Origin: Tubiluchus corallicola
Taxonomy: Eukaryota > Priapulida > Priapulimorpha > Priapulimorphida > Tubiluchidae
DNA: 64,000 nt
Assembly (NCBI GenBank): GCA_030141605.1
Contig: JAQGDQ010000575.1
Span: 73,229-137,228, forward strand
Direction of reading: 5' to 3'
The position numbers were made by a program, and so were the translations under genes. The notes beneath the pieces are model-generated. The model had not been told where the DNA came from. It worked only from the letters and a program-made list of their open reading frames with translations, and ran no database searches. Shown here piece by piece: positions 19,109 through 31,703 of the stretch (its first letter is position 1; each line of letters begins with the position of its first letter).

Positions 19109-20129
19109 GTTGGACTTTTGCTGAAACAATGTTCAGAAGTGAAAATTATTTAATAGATTCACATTAAAAACTCTTTAATTTTCGTCTTAGATGTTCTTGC
19201 AACAGTCATGACAGACATTATTTAATCTAAGAAACTGTCAGCATGCAAATTTAAATTAGTATTTCTAAGTTTAAACATTTTAAAACCTCAAATCTAAATA
19301 TTTATGAAGACGTTTTATTGAGATTAAATCCTCTAAACGAGTCTATATTACATTCCACATATTCGTACAAGTGGTCAAATTGGAAATACTTCACAAAAGG
19401 TTGCTATTCTTTTTCTTTGTTGCTTCTTATATAACCCGTTTTTTCTGGTTTAACCAGCGCTGCTACTATTGGAATGTGACTGTACATGCATAAGTTAAAA
19501 AGATTAAATTTATGCTACATAATATTATAGCCAATGAACGCTAACTTTACAACTACCTGTCTGAAACAGTTTGAATGCTATCTTATTTTGAAACAATTAT
19601 TATTAGCATTATTTTACAAATACTTACAATAAATAATACAACCAGGCACCCACGCAGTAAAAGTGTGCACGTCAGTCTGATCTAAGTCAAGTTGCACGCT
19701 CCTGCGTCTGAGACCTGGGCTGCTTACTTGATCAAGGACAAAACAATTTTCGCCCACAAGAATTACTCTGCGAGCCTGCGTTTTTCCATTGAACAGGTTT
19801 TGTGGACAAAATTCACAACAATAACAACTTAAGTTTATTTCTAGACTAATTGTGAATTAAAAGCCCGCCCTGACCTGTTCCCTCTCTAGTACATGCCTAG
19901 GCAGTTATTATTATTCACTGGGACATTTCCACCTTAAAGTCGTTACGTCACAACAATGAATGTCCAAATAAGGAAATCTCTTATTTTAAAGTCAGCAACT
20001 GGGAAGCTGTTGCCTGAGTCACCGGAGAATAAGTGCTGGATGTACTTAGATACGTTCCATCAGTTGAAGCAATCAGCAAAGTGGTAATGGAGCCGCCATA
20101 TCGGACTGGTTAAAGAGCTAAACACGGCT

Positions 20130-20700
20130 TGTAATGAACTACACTTAATGGAAGACAGAATGATTTTCCATATATTATCCCATTTTCAAGTCCGATAAAA
20201 AATATACATTTTAACACAATTAATACGACAAAAGCGCTTCTGATAAATAAATAATAGATTAAAAATTTAATTAATGGAGGAGGGCGAGCCCAACTATTGA
20301 TGACATCACAAACTAACATAATTTTAACAGCAAAAATATTCCATGAGCGTGTTGCGAAAGCGAAAATTGAAGTACAGTGCTACTGTAAGTATTCAGTGTG
20401 TTGTACTAAAACTAGGCAAGTTTTAAGATAAAAATTCAAATTTCAAATTTACCGCTGTGCTAACGCATGAGCTGTCGAACGTGTGCAGTTCTTCACAAAC
20501 TAACACATGTGAACTGAGAGGTACAACACCTGTTTTTGTGCAATGCATTTCCGAAATGAAGACGCTAGTACCCATCTAACTAGCAAATGGTGAAATGCAT
20601 GTACAGCGAAGAACTAGTGGCGCGAATGCGAAATTGTCTTTGTGTGGTAATAATTCTTTCACGTAAGTCATTTTTGAAAAAATAGTATGTTTCCTTTCAA
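20130..20700 (+). repeat. Dispersed repeat R1 (copy at 39890-40950)
   Basis: Collinear matches with 39890-40950: GGAAGACAGAATGATTTT / GGAAGACAGGATGATTTT, GCGAAAGCGAAAATTGAA / GCGAATGTGAAAATTGAA, ACTGAGAGGTAC, CATCTAACTAGC and CTTTCAATATTTTA. Family unknown. Just upstream (20080-20110) is a weak tRNA-like CGGACTGGTTAAAGAGC, so a tRNA-derived SINE origin is possible. R1 follows segment B and R2 follows segment D. Confidence 0.7.
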
Positions 20701-20879
20701 TATTTTAAAGAGCAGATTGTTTTTACCTGCAGTTTAAGATTGGCTTTAAGGTGAAAGATCGTCAATGTCTATAATAAACCCTTCTAGACAACGCATTAGT
20801 TTTCATTGTCTCGCCAAGTGAGAAACAGCAGGAAAAGCTTCTCTGCGTTACTTCAGTTTAGCAAATAGGACCGAATATG

Positions 20880-22620
20880 AAGAAGCCAAAGCTCAATTCG
20901 ACATCGAACTAAATACAGCTAAAGACGAGTGGCTTCGTAAGAATACGGAAAATCTAAATGCAAACAGAGTGAATTTTTTGGAGAGCATACACGAGTATTT
21001 GGCATCAACGAAGAAGCGGCGGAATCGTTATATAGAACATACTGTAGTGGAAGGCATTTAGAGAACAACACATTTGATAATAACTGGAAAAGCCAAGCGA
21101 ATTTAGCAGTAGAACAGTTAAACTGGGACCAGCAGACGGGCTTTGGCTTAAATGCGCCGTTCTCAGCAGGCGAAATCGAAAAGTCACAAAAGAAGCTCCC
21201 GTTCACTGACACTCTGTCCACATCGACAACTGCATCATCTGTTGTTTAAAAATGTTGATATTAAATGGCAAATCTGTATTTGATAAACGAGTATTGGTTC
21301 TGGTACATTACCCATTGTACCAAAATGATAACATTCATTCAGACCCATTTTTCATTTTTCCACGTCCCCTCTAGTATTCTACATCTGGATTACAGATCTA
21401 AGAAATAATATAATTCTATTCAATCATCTGTGCACAATGCCAATCTTAAGTTTTCTTTTTATTATCACTTTGACACAGGAGTTAAATTTTACTGTGTCGT
21501 AGTCAATCTTATTCTTCATTTCGATTGTAATCTCTGTAGAATTTATTTAAATTATTGTGTCCTAACTGTGTCTAGTATTTTTAATAATTTTATATGATCT
21601 AATACTGTACATACTGTAATATTGTTTTATACTATAAAAGTTCTTCTGTGTATCTTTTTAATATTGCATGTACTTATAATTTTAATCTTTTAACTTGCAC
21701 TTTGTGGAACTAGTATAATATGCACCAGACGCATTTGCTCCAAGCGATTTCGAAAAAGCTTTTGATAGTGTTTGGATTCAGGGATTACCGTTTAAATTAC
21801 ATTCGTTTCAGGTTAGAAGGCATACACTAAAACTCTTAGCTAATATGTTAATTATGTTAATATGCCTCTACAAGGCAAGTGTAACGACAGAGTTCTTCAG
21901 GGGTCAGTCGTGTCGCCTTTGTTGTTTCTAGTGTACGTATCTGAAATGTTTACGAGTTATCACTAAACACCAACAAATTTAAGTGTGCAGACGTTGGTAT
22001 GGTTTATGTTTTTCTACAGATGCAAAAATACTTGTTGCGAAAAAATTTGTTAATTGTGCAACAGGTGGTGGCGCTTAAAAATTAACACTAATAGACGTTA
22101 AGAAAACTGAAGCTCTATTGGTAGGGCGTGAAATGGCATCGTTCACAGCTTTTTTGGCCCGCAACATATAATGTACGTATAGTAAAGCAAAGCGTTGGGG
22201 AATTGACATTGATAATCTGGCCTCCTTTGAAAATCTTGTTAATAAGACGCGCAAAAAGCCTAGTGGCGTGGGGAAAAATGTTAAAAGTGCCGTAAATTCA
22301 GTGGGCTCTAGGGGCACTATAATAAATCTGTTAAGAGTAACCATTTTACCCACAATTCTCTGTGGTTGTACTGCGTGGTCGGTGCGAAAGTATTCGATGT
22401 GTGATGACGTAATGTAAGATGCCATGAAAACAGCTTTGGGGGCAGTTTTAAACCTGCGCGAGGTTAATATGTCGTCTCCTCTTTTTGGTGTTAATAGTTG
22501 ATGTCATAGGTGTCAAATGCATTTTAAATTGTTGCGCAGTGATATGCCACTTAATCTACTTAAAGCAAAAGTCAAGTCTCTCGGGAAGTTGAGTTTATTC
22601 TAATACTTGAGAAAAACCTT
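20880..22620 (+). pseudogene. Broken LINE: linker plus reverse transcriptase remnant
   Basis: 20880-21245 translates, with a frame change, to linker-like sequence (EYEEAKAQF, then GLNAPFSAGEIEKS), the region before the reverse transcriptase in Jockey/CR1-type LINEs. 21730-22560 resumes with DFEKAFDSVW (motif A region), a decayed SVVSPLLFLVY and a thumb-like NLLRVTILPTILCGC. Frameshifts and stops are frequent and the YADD centre is not recognisable. About 480 bp between the two parts has no recognisable coding. One element with an internal loss or insertion is the simplest reading. Confidence 0.65.
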
Positions 22621-23570
22621 TGAAAGTTTCAGCAATAAAATTGTATTAAGCATCTCGTGTAATTAGTAAAATCAATTAAAGTCGCCGTTACTTCAGGCTT
22701 GGGCGCGCCCATTTTAGACGAAAAAAGGGCGTCATCCGGTTTCAGTGCAATATAAACACTTATCCCGCCAAGTGCTTCAGAATCTTTTTTTGTCTTGTAG
22801 AGCGAACTCTATAAACTAAGCAACCAGCCCGGCACCTACTACGTGCTCGAAAGTTTACAAAGTCTGGCAATTAATTACATTTACACAATTAATGTGCACT
22901 ACTTACACATTTTAAGGCATAATCCTGTCCTGTGGATTAAAGCTGTGTAATCACTTTAAACTTGGTCATAATTGATCCAATCACTAATTTTTACATAAAC
23001 ACAGTTAAACACAACGCCAGAATGAATTTTTGAGTGAACTGTAGAAATTTTGCAAGGCGTACCATCACACAGCTTGCCTTCATGGTATTCACGCTGCCCA
23101 GGGGACACCAGCTTACGTCATTTTTTTTAAATATGCCGGCATCAACGTTCTTTTCGCGGGATGATAAAAAATATTTAAATTTCTTTTACATTTTTAAGCA
23201 AAGCATTCCATGTGCATATATTGTGTGGTAATTTCAATATTTTTAATTGTTCATTAAAATCCAATAAATGCTGTTCGAGGATTGGTTCTTTATTTAAGCA
23301 TATAATTTTAGGCCTTGAAACAGATCTAAATCCAAGTAATTTTATGCCTTGATAACAGATCTAAGTCCAGGTAAGACGAGTGAGAACAATTGCGTTATCA
23401 TTCTTACCTACGCAAGGCAATTTTAAAAGTTCTTTGGGGCAGATTGAGCTTAGTAGATAGTCCTTATTGTGATTGTTGTGTACTTACTGGATGACTGCGT
23501 ATCTTTCAATAATGAAAAATGTCGCGAAGTTCATTTCATAATTACTTCGCGTTTGATTAACTTGACTTGT
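22620..23570. other. Gene-free stretch, nothing recognised
   Basis: AT-rich sequence. A small imperfect duplication of about 40 bp sits near 23300-23370 (two units containing ACAGATCTAA). No coding or RNA signal found. Confidence 0.4.
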
Positions 23571-23571
23571 A

Positions 23572-23727
23572 GAACACCACAAGTAGTTGCGCGGCCTGCT
23601 TAAATATAAGCGCTATGCAAATACATGCAATTAATAAAGGCCACGTAGGAACAAGGTAAATAGTGTTTCTAATACACCACAAGTAATTATTTAATCTGCT
23701 CAATACATAATTAACCGTCAATTTACA
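23572..23727 (+). repeat. Dispersed repeat R3 (inverted copy at 39478-39650)
   Basis: Contains TATAAGCGCTATGCAAATA and AGTGTTTCTAATACACCAC; the reverse complement of 39478-39650 carries both in the same order with a few changes. An internal near-repeat (ACACCACAAGTAGTTG and ACACCACAAGTAATTA) lies at its two ends. Small non-coding element of unknown type. Confidence 0.7.
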
Positions 23728-24717
23728 ACAGAGATGGGCGGGACAGAACTATCAGCCTAGGCGTCGTAAAGTCTTGATAAGCCCCTGTTTCAGCCAAGAG
23801 ATGGCATTAGCGTATGTTTAAACACATTTTTAATTAAAAACGTACCAGTAATTTTTCAAAAACCGGCAAAACACACAATTTCATAAATAAGAACATCGGG
23901 TGTGATTATAATCAAAGTTATCAAGTAAATTGCAATTGTGTACGATTTTAGAGAGTTTTTATTGGTAATCATCAGTTAAAAATGAAGGTAAAACTTTTAA
24001 AGAAAAAGCCAATTGTCGAACAGCATTCACTGCATTTTAATGCGCATTTAAAAATACTGAAATTACCACATAACATACGCGCATAAAAAGTTTTGCTTGA
24101 AATTTAAATCATTTTTATCTACCACCAAACGAATCTCGCTGCGGGTATATGTTTGAAAAAATGACGTAGCTGGTGAACAAAGCTTCTGCAGTTCACATAG
24201 AAATTTCGCTATTGTAGCTTCTTAAATATCTGTGCTTAACTTTGTTATTGCAAAAATTGGTCTCCAGATAAACTAGTGACAACTTCAAAGTGCTTATATA
24301 TCTTTAATCCAGAGGATTATATCTCAAAAGGCGTAAGTACTATAGGCAATAATTATAGGTAAAAACGAGTCCGCCAGCTCACAGCATACAAAAATGCCGG
24401 CTGATCTCTCGCTTAACGTTATGGATTGTTTATAGTTAGTAATAGTAACTGCTGCTGCAAAAAGTTTGTTCAACCACGTGGCAAATTACTGTTTATATTG
24501 TACGGTAACTCAATGACGCCATTTTTCGTTGAAAATGAGCGCGCCCACGTGTGAAGTGATCGTGATTTTAAAGTGATTTTACTAATTACATGAAACTTCC
24601 CAACATTTTCCTCAATTATCAAAGTAAGCTCTACTTCCTGAGAACCTTGGCTTTTGCTTTAAAATCAATGTATAACTGTAGAGTACAATTAAGTGCAAAG
24701 ATTCATAGAGTTCTACC

Positions 24718-25183
<466 letters not shown>

Positions 25184-25439
25184 TCGGTTTCTCTCTTCCC
25201 TTTCTCCATCTATCTTTCTGTATCGTCGCTCTTTCTCTCTCGCGTCTCCTTTGAAAGAACACTTAAGACCACTGTGAAATTAAATCCAATGCGCCTATAT
25301 GATAATATAAATTTAATTTAATTTGACTAGACAATGAGATACACAAACTACCACAAGCTTCTTCTTTTTCTGCACTTTATCTTGTGTAATTCTTTTTGCA
25401 AAAAACTAATTTCATGTATAATTTGCCCAAGAAAGTCCA

Positions 25440-25445
25440 TTTATT
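25440..25445 (-). terminator. Polyadenylation signal of CE3
   Basis: AATAAA on the minus strand, 37 bp beyond the CE3 stop codon; conserved in CE4 at 33333-33338. Confidence 0.6.
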
Positions 25446-25481
25446 AGTGCTTTCGCAAGTTCACAGTCTCTGAATTGATAT

Positions 25482-28400
25482 TTATCCAAGAGTCCTGGTA
25501 TCCAGAGGCGGGCAATCCTTTGAGTCTAAAAATAAATAATGAGTCTAAAAATAAATAATTGCACAACAATGTTTGGCAAGTATGCTGTAAAAATATTCAC
25601 AACATCAACAACATTGGGCATTGAAGTCCATTTACAATTACTGCCACAAGATCTGTTAAATTTCAGTCAGTCCAAAATGTAGAAAGAGCTTTAATAACGT
25701 TTAAATCTTTGAAGCCGAATTCACGAAACTCATGGCAGTTCTGCTAATATAATTAAGCTGTAATTATAATGTAAAAATAAGTTTTGCAAAAAATAGATAG
25801 ACTATTTAAATAGGCAAATATTAATGGCAGAAAAGCTTCAATTCAAAAGATTTTTGACTCTTTTTGGAACAAATGTTTTACAAAATTAAGAGGCACTGTG
25901 GCTGGTAAGCGAATGGATGAGCGACCACCAAACAGTATTCTTGTGTAGTTCGCTGACGTCCTTCAGTTATTTTGCTAGGCGGAGATGCAACAAACGCAAC
26001 AAATGCAACAAACACGGTTCTGCCGGTTCCATGTTTTGGTTCAGAAGTTTTTTTTACCAAGTAACTGATAATAATAAACGCTTTATTTCACAAACATAAA
26101 TACAAATACGATTAACAAATCACACACTTAAATAAACAACACACAAAGGAACACTTTCCTACAAATACAGGGCTATTTTTAAGCATGTGTTTAAGCAAGT
26201 AATCGGGTTCTAATTCTGTCTACCCACTTAATAGGAAATGGTAACTGGCCTTAGACTACGGCCAAATCACGTTGAAAACACCGGTTCTCGTCTAATCACC
26301 GAAGTTAAACAACGTAGCGCCTGGTTAGTACTTGGATGGGTGACCACCTAGGAATGCCAGGTGCTGTAGGCTTGCGGGATGCCCACACTGTATCTCGACA
26401 CTAGGCGGAGGAGCTGCACAAGCAGCCAATGGCTAGAGGGCGGAGGTGGTCAAGTGACCCAACGGCCATGTGTAGAGGAGTAAACCTTCCAAATCAGGAG
26501 AGGAGCCCCGAAGGCGGACCAGTAGTGCAGCATGCTCACTGACTCCGGCAGCTCCTGCGGCCAACCTGGTTCCAAACGTATCGCTCCGCTTTCCTTTGAA
26601 CTACACCAGGGAGGAAGAGAGGGGGTTCCGGTTGTCTGGGCAACTCAGGATCTCCATACACCTTGCCCAGGTATGCGCCCTGGAGGCGTTCAAGGAACGC
26701 ACTGCTCAGCCACAGTCGCCGCTGCAGCTCCATCAATGTGATCAATAACTGACTCTCTTGGCGCACACTTCCGAGACAGAAGGATGCCAACAACAAACAA
26801 GCTTTGTTTAGGACAATTTGTTTTAACAAAATCCTAGGATGGGATGCAGGGACGAAGGGGAGAGCAGAGAGGAAAGTGAAAGGATTACATACCAATCATT
26901 GTTTGTATCTCATGTACAATCTTGCGGAGGAAATCACACCTCTTTGTCATAGAGCCACCTTCTTTCACCTCAAATTCATCACCAATGTTGAGGTACATTC
27001 GTTCTTCTGTTGTAAACTCTGGCCACCACGCTGTATCCATAGCGCCACCTTCATTAGGATTTCTGAGACAAAACAACGCTCAATTAGTAGACACATTTTG
27101 ACTATACAGTAGGCGTTCATTATTATTATTCAATTGTTGATGCTTTTTGCGATTATTGTTGAAACTATTGTCTTCTGCTGCAGTTACTGTTGTTGCTGCT
27201 ACTGTAGCTGTTGATGTCTCTGTTGCTGTCATTCGTGGTTGATGTCTCTGTTGTTGTCGATGTCGTTGCTAGCGACGTTATTGTTTTTTCTTACTGTCAC
27301 TATGCTGTTGCTGCAGTTTCTCTTGTTGTTGCTGCTACTGTAGCTGTTGATGTCTCTGTTGCTGTCATTCGTGGTTGATGTCTCTGTTGTTGTCATTCGT
27401 GGTTGGAGTTATGTTTTTCTTGTTGTCACTATGTGTTGCTGCATTTCTCTTTTTGTTTTTGTTGCTGTTACTGTTGTTGCTGCTATTGTAGCTGTTGATG
27501 TCTCTGTTGCTGTCATTCGTGGTTGATGTCTCCGTTGTTGTCGATGTCGTTGTTAGCGACGTTATTGTTTTTTCTTAATGTCACTGTGCTGTTGTTGTAG
27601 TTTTTCTTTTTGTTTTTGTTGTTGTTGCTACTGCTGCTTTTGCTATACATGCAACAATATGACTGCAAACTGCATTGCCAATAACTCTAAGAAATGAAAG
27701 ACGTTTTTTCGCAAAATCTTTAATCTTTACCACATTATCTTTTGTACTATATTATTTGGCTTTTACTTACCGCTGCTTTTTGTTTACCATTTTCCTGTAT
27801 GTTTAGATATCTTTGATTGCATTTTCATCCTTCAGTTATTTAAAGTTGATTAGAGAATTTTAAACAGATCAACTTGCTAAGTAAAATAGTAATAATGTAA
27901 TTTCACTACTATTCATGAGTGAAATAGCTACAGTGTCATCCCAATAATCACATACATCCATTAAAGGATGGCTTGACTAGTTGACCTTCTTGGTCTTTCG
28001 CCATCCTATTTCCATTCTGATAATTAAATACATTTACTTGCCTCAGTTATATCATGAATATGGAAATAAATGCACGTCTTGAATTGAATTGAATTGAATT
28101 GAATTTACTATCCGACGTCCTTTAACTAATGAATGCAAATTACCTTTTTAATACACTGATGTATTATGGTACTTTCACACGGTATAGTCTGTACTGTTAC
28201 TCAAAAAAGTTTTTTGTTCTCCAAACTCACCCATTTTTTGCAAAATTATGGAAGTACGTCATCAAGGATTTGCTGATAGTTCTTTCATAATCGGTAAAGT
28301 TAGCTGTGGTGATAAGAGGCGATCCTAACATAAAGTCCAAATCGTCTCCATGTGCTACTCCAAGCCACTCTGGCCAGTGTGTACCAACTGGCCGATGGTC

Positions 28401-29729
28401 AAACGTGTACCAGTAAACATGACCACCTCTGTCAGACCAGCGTTCAGCAAACTCCAAAGAAGGGCAGATAAAGTAATAGTCACTGTAAAAGTTTGAAAGT
28501 GCCTTAATACACTGTTCATCGCCATAGGGATATTCAATATATGTATGAGCTACAATTTTCTGTACTATTTCATCTTTATAAACCTCACTGATGGCAGTGA
28601 CGTATTCGGTGTCGCTGCAGTTGGGATCGTGGTTTGTTGGTAGCAGCTTCAGTCCAGTTATTAAATGAAACTCAGAACCTTCATCTTTTGTTAACGAAAT
28701 AATAACAGGAATTTCAACATTTGCTTCGTCAATGGCGCTCTCTGGTGGCAATATCAGGAACTCACCATCAAGAGTTGGGACCATTCCTCTGCCATGCATG
28801 CCACCAGGCTTTGGCACTGTGTACTGCAAAATGTTTATTGCCGAGGCATTGGCTTCTCTCATACAAGACATGTCAACAATGTGATCTTCCACACATCCCA
28901 GTGAATCGGCAATGCTTGTAGAAACCGCAAGGGCATCCTCGGGTTTTTCATAACACCAGTTGTTCTTCCATTCATTTGGGGCTCCGCTTTGCATGATAGC
29001 TGAAGAAAATAACCCTTTACTAAGGGGAGAGATGAGATGGTAACCCACACTTGCTCCTCCAGCACTGAATCCCTCAATAGCGATCCTGTTTTTATCCCCA
29101 CCAAAAGCTTCAATATTATCGTGCACCCACTGAAGTGCCAAAACCTGGTCAAACAGGCCTTGATTTCCTGGTGATTCCGTGTTGTTCAGGAACATGAAAC
29201 CAAATGGACCAAGTCTATAGTTGATGGTGACTATGATCGTGTTTGCAAATGACGGATTAATGGTTCCATCGATCAACTTCATACTCGCTGCTCCAGCCAC
29301 GAAACCACCACCATGAATAAGGACAACCGTTGGTAGACCTTTAGCATCTTGTGGAGCAAACACGTTCAAATACAGACAGTCTTCACTTACTTTAGTAGTG
29401 AGATCATATTTATCTGTTGTCTTTAGCTCCTCTCCCCAGTTCTCATACAAATCCTGAAACTGGAAACAAGAATTGTGTGGCGTTGTCGCCTGTTTTCTTC
29501 CTTTCCATGGCTTTACAGGCACCGGTCTGGCAAATCTCAAGTTACCAACTGGAGGCTCTGCAAAAGGAATTCCTAGGAAAGTACGAATTCTTTTATCTAG
29601 CACTTCTTGCACAAAGCCTTGTACTCGACCTGTGGTTGTCTTGACAACTGGTCTTTTTTCCGTTTCACTTGCTGAGGCTAAGGAAAGAAAGCAGCTGACG
29701 AGCCAAATAAGTAGAACAAACCTTTGCAT
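25482..29729 (-). CDS. CE3: secreted carboxylesterase
   Basis: Cholinesterase-fold carboxylesterase. Coding exons 28231-29729, 26893-27062 and 25482-25525; phases agree (570 aa). Start at 29729 sits 11 bases after an acceptor (TTTGCTTTAG) and begins a signal peptide (MQRFVLLIWLVSCFLSLASA). HGGGF 139-143, nucleophile Ser222 in GFSAGG, Glu350 in TKDEGSEF, His460 in GVAHGDD. Disulfide cysteines are conserved, plus an extra Cys in NNWCYEK shared with CE4 and CE5. Unlike CE1/CE2, the last exon stops after KDCPPLDTRTLG, so no GPI signal; secreted product predicted. Intron 1 holds the 28-bp minisatellite and intron 2 a 5S-headed SINE. Substrate unknown. Confidence 0.87.
26254..26790 (+). mobile_element. 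5S rRNA-headed SINE, copy in CE3 intron 2
   Basis: 26254-26373 is a near-complete 5S rRNA sequence: ACTACGGCC start, GAAGTTAAACAACGTAGCGC, then ACTTGGATGGGTGACC and GGTGCTGTAGGCTT. It continues into a non-5S body of about 410 bp (GAGGAGCTGCACAAGCAGCC, then GAGGAGTAAACCTTCC) that recurs after the 5S part in two other copies. A fixed 5S-plus-body unit in three places points to a SINE of the 5S-derived (SINE3-like) class rather than a 5S gene. Lies antisense in CE3. Confidence 0.85.
27180..27620. repeat. 28-bp minisatellite with higher-order repeats, CE3 intron 1
   Basis: Units such as GTTGCTGTCATTCGTGGTTG occur within a larger block (CTGCTACTGTAGCTGTTGATG ... TTATTGTTTTTTC) itself repeated about three times. 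In CE4 the 28-bp unit alone is expanded. Confidence 0.85.
28078..28106. repeat. (TTGAA)n run
   Basis: About five pentanucleotide units after AATAAATGCACGTC; could be a LINE tail. Shorter in segment D (35821-35839). Confidence 0.7.
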
Positions 29730-29771
29730 GGTGGAGATTCTGCTAAAGCAAAGAAAAACACATTATTTTTT

Positions 29772-29840
29772 TATACATTACATATCTACGGCCATATCAC
29801 GTTGAAAACATCGGTATACATTATGTAAGTATACATTACA
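29772..29840 (+). mobile_element. Remnant of 5S-headed SINE between target duplications
   Basis: TATACATTACA at 29772-29782 and 29830-29840 are the same 11-bp target duplications that flank the full SINE in segment D (37505-37515, 38041-38051). Between them only about the first 28 bases of the 5S head remain (CTACGGCCATATCACGTTG...), plus a short scrambled piece. So the SINE was inserted before the duplication and this copy later lost about 490 bp. Confidence 0.85.
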
Positions 29841-29990
29841 CGCGCAGTCCTCATAAGTGAGGTTTTCAGTACGTAGAATTAAAAAATTAAAAATAATCAA
29901 TATAAAAAACAAAGTATCCTAATTAATATTACATAAAAGAATGGTTGTAAAGCTTGATTAGAGTTGAAAACAAAATTAAATGCATTGTAA

Positions 29991-30190
29991 CTAACCACTA
30001 TTTATAAGTAATTCGATGAGTTTCTTTTTAAATATTTCAGATTTTATAATTTTACTTAATTCAATTTTGATTGCATGTTGATAGTAATGCTTGCTTGTCC
30101 TGACTATAAACCGTCTTGTACCAGCATTAAATTTTACAGTTGGAATGAATAGTACATTCGACTGTTTAGTAGTGCGACAGATCATTACAG
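29991..30190 (-). pseudogene. LINE C-terminal fragment
   Basis: Encodes FIPTVKFNAGTRRFIVRT then KIIKSEIFKKKLIELL, the pattern at the very C-terminus of CR1/L2-like LINE polymerases (P-x-G-R-x-F ... I-K ... F-K-K-x-L). Only this end is present. The copy in segment D is at 38202-38405. Confidence 0.6.
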
Positions 30191-31172
30191 TTGAAATTTA
30201 GCTGATTATAGATGTACGTTGGTTGTTTACTGACTAATATTTTGTGGAGCAAGCAAACACCTGCAAATATAGCTAATTGTTTAACAAATAAAAGCTTCAA
30301 ATTTATGACGTCAGATTAGTTGTCATATTTTCCCAACAGCATTACATTATTTTTGAAGAATTTAAAACAGACGGCGATTTGATCAGGTAGGCCTGTGAGT
30401 AGAATATTTCGATGAGAATGAGTAATTCATCATCATCATCGTATGCCCATTGCGTCTATTGTAGACATTGGGCAGGCAGAACTCTAAAATAAAAGAAATC
30501 TACCCATAAGACTGAAAATCCAGCAAAAATTAAACACTGCTATGACAGGGTTTGTCAGCACTACTTCCGCTCAATGAGAATGAGCAATTGGTCTTTTCGT
30601 ACTCAAAGCTGTTCCGCCAAAACGCAGTGAAAATAGTTCTTTTATAACAAAAATTTAAATTTCTAGATGTTAACATAATTATACATTAACTGAACATTTT
30701 TATAAACCATGATTCGCAATACCTTTGATATTGCTTTGCAACCAATCTTTATATTTCAGAAGAATTAAATTAAATTAGAATTAAGGTACGTGTTGGCGCA
30801 TGAATACAAAATGCATGGAGATCTTGGCGCATGCGTGGAGGTGTTTTACTGGTTGCGGAGTTGGCGACGTCAAGGTTTATGCCATCGTCTTGAAAATGAC
30901 ATTATAATAAATAGTATTTTTATTATTTTTATAAAACAAACTCTGATTGATCGGAAAACTTAACTTAATGATTGACAGAACATTTATTTCAAATTTAACC
31001 AGATAGCTTTTGCACACCATGATGCCCAACGTCAGTCAAATAAAAACGAAAAGAATCTGCCTTTGGGTGAAATTTAATTTTTTCGACACAATTATGCATT
31101 TCATAAATAAGCTAACATGAATGATTGTCTAATTTACGTATTTGTTTATGATCTTTCCTTTTTTACTATTCA

Positions 31173-31703
31173 TAGTGCAACTAGACATTGTTGCAACTAG
31201 AGATAGTGCAACTAGATATTGTTGCAACTAGAGATAGTGCAACTAGATATTGTTGTAACTAGAGATAGTGCAACTAGATATTGTTGCAACTAGAGATAGT
31301 GCAACTAGATATTGTTGCAACTGCAGATAGTGCAACTAGATATTGTTGCAACTAGAGATAGTGCAAGAAGATATTGTTGCAACTGCAGATAGTGCAACTA
31401 GATATTGTTGCAACTAGAGATAGTGCAAGAAGATATTGTTGCAACTAGAGATAGTGCAACTAGATATTGTTGCAACTGCAGATAGTGCAACTAGATATTG
31501 TTGCAACTAGAGATAGTGCAAGAAGATATTGTTGCAACTAGAGATAGTGCAACTAGATATTGTTGCAACTAGAGGTAGTGCAACTAGATATTGTTGCAAC
31601 TAGAGATAGTGCAACTAGATATTGTTGCAACTAGAGATAGTGCAACTAGATATCGTTGCAACTGGATATAGTGCAACTAGATATTGTTGCAACTAGAGAT
31701 AGT
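31173..31703. repeat. 31-bp hairpin minisatellite, about 17 copies
   Basis: Unit AGTGCAACTAGATATTGTTG... contains the inverted pair TGCAAC / GTTGCA separated by 8 bp and the self-complementary GTTGCAAC, so each unit can form a small hairpin. Variant units (AGAAGATATT, CTGCAGATAG) alternate in part of the array. Segment D has about 7 copies. Confidence 0.95.

Noticed and set aside
26254-26373. Functional 5S rRNA gene
   Set aside because: Each 5S-like domain is fused to the same long body, sits in an esterase intron or flank, and one copy has target-site duplications; a SINE fits better.
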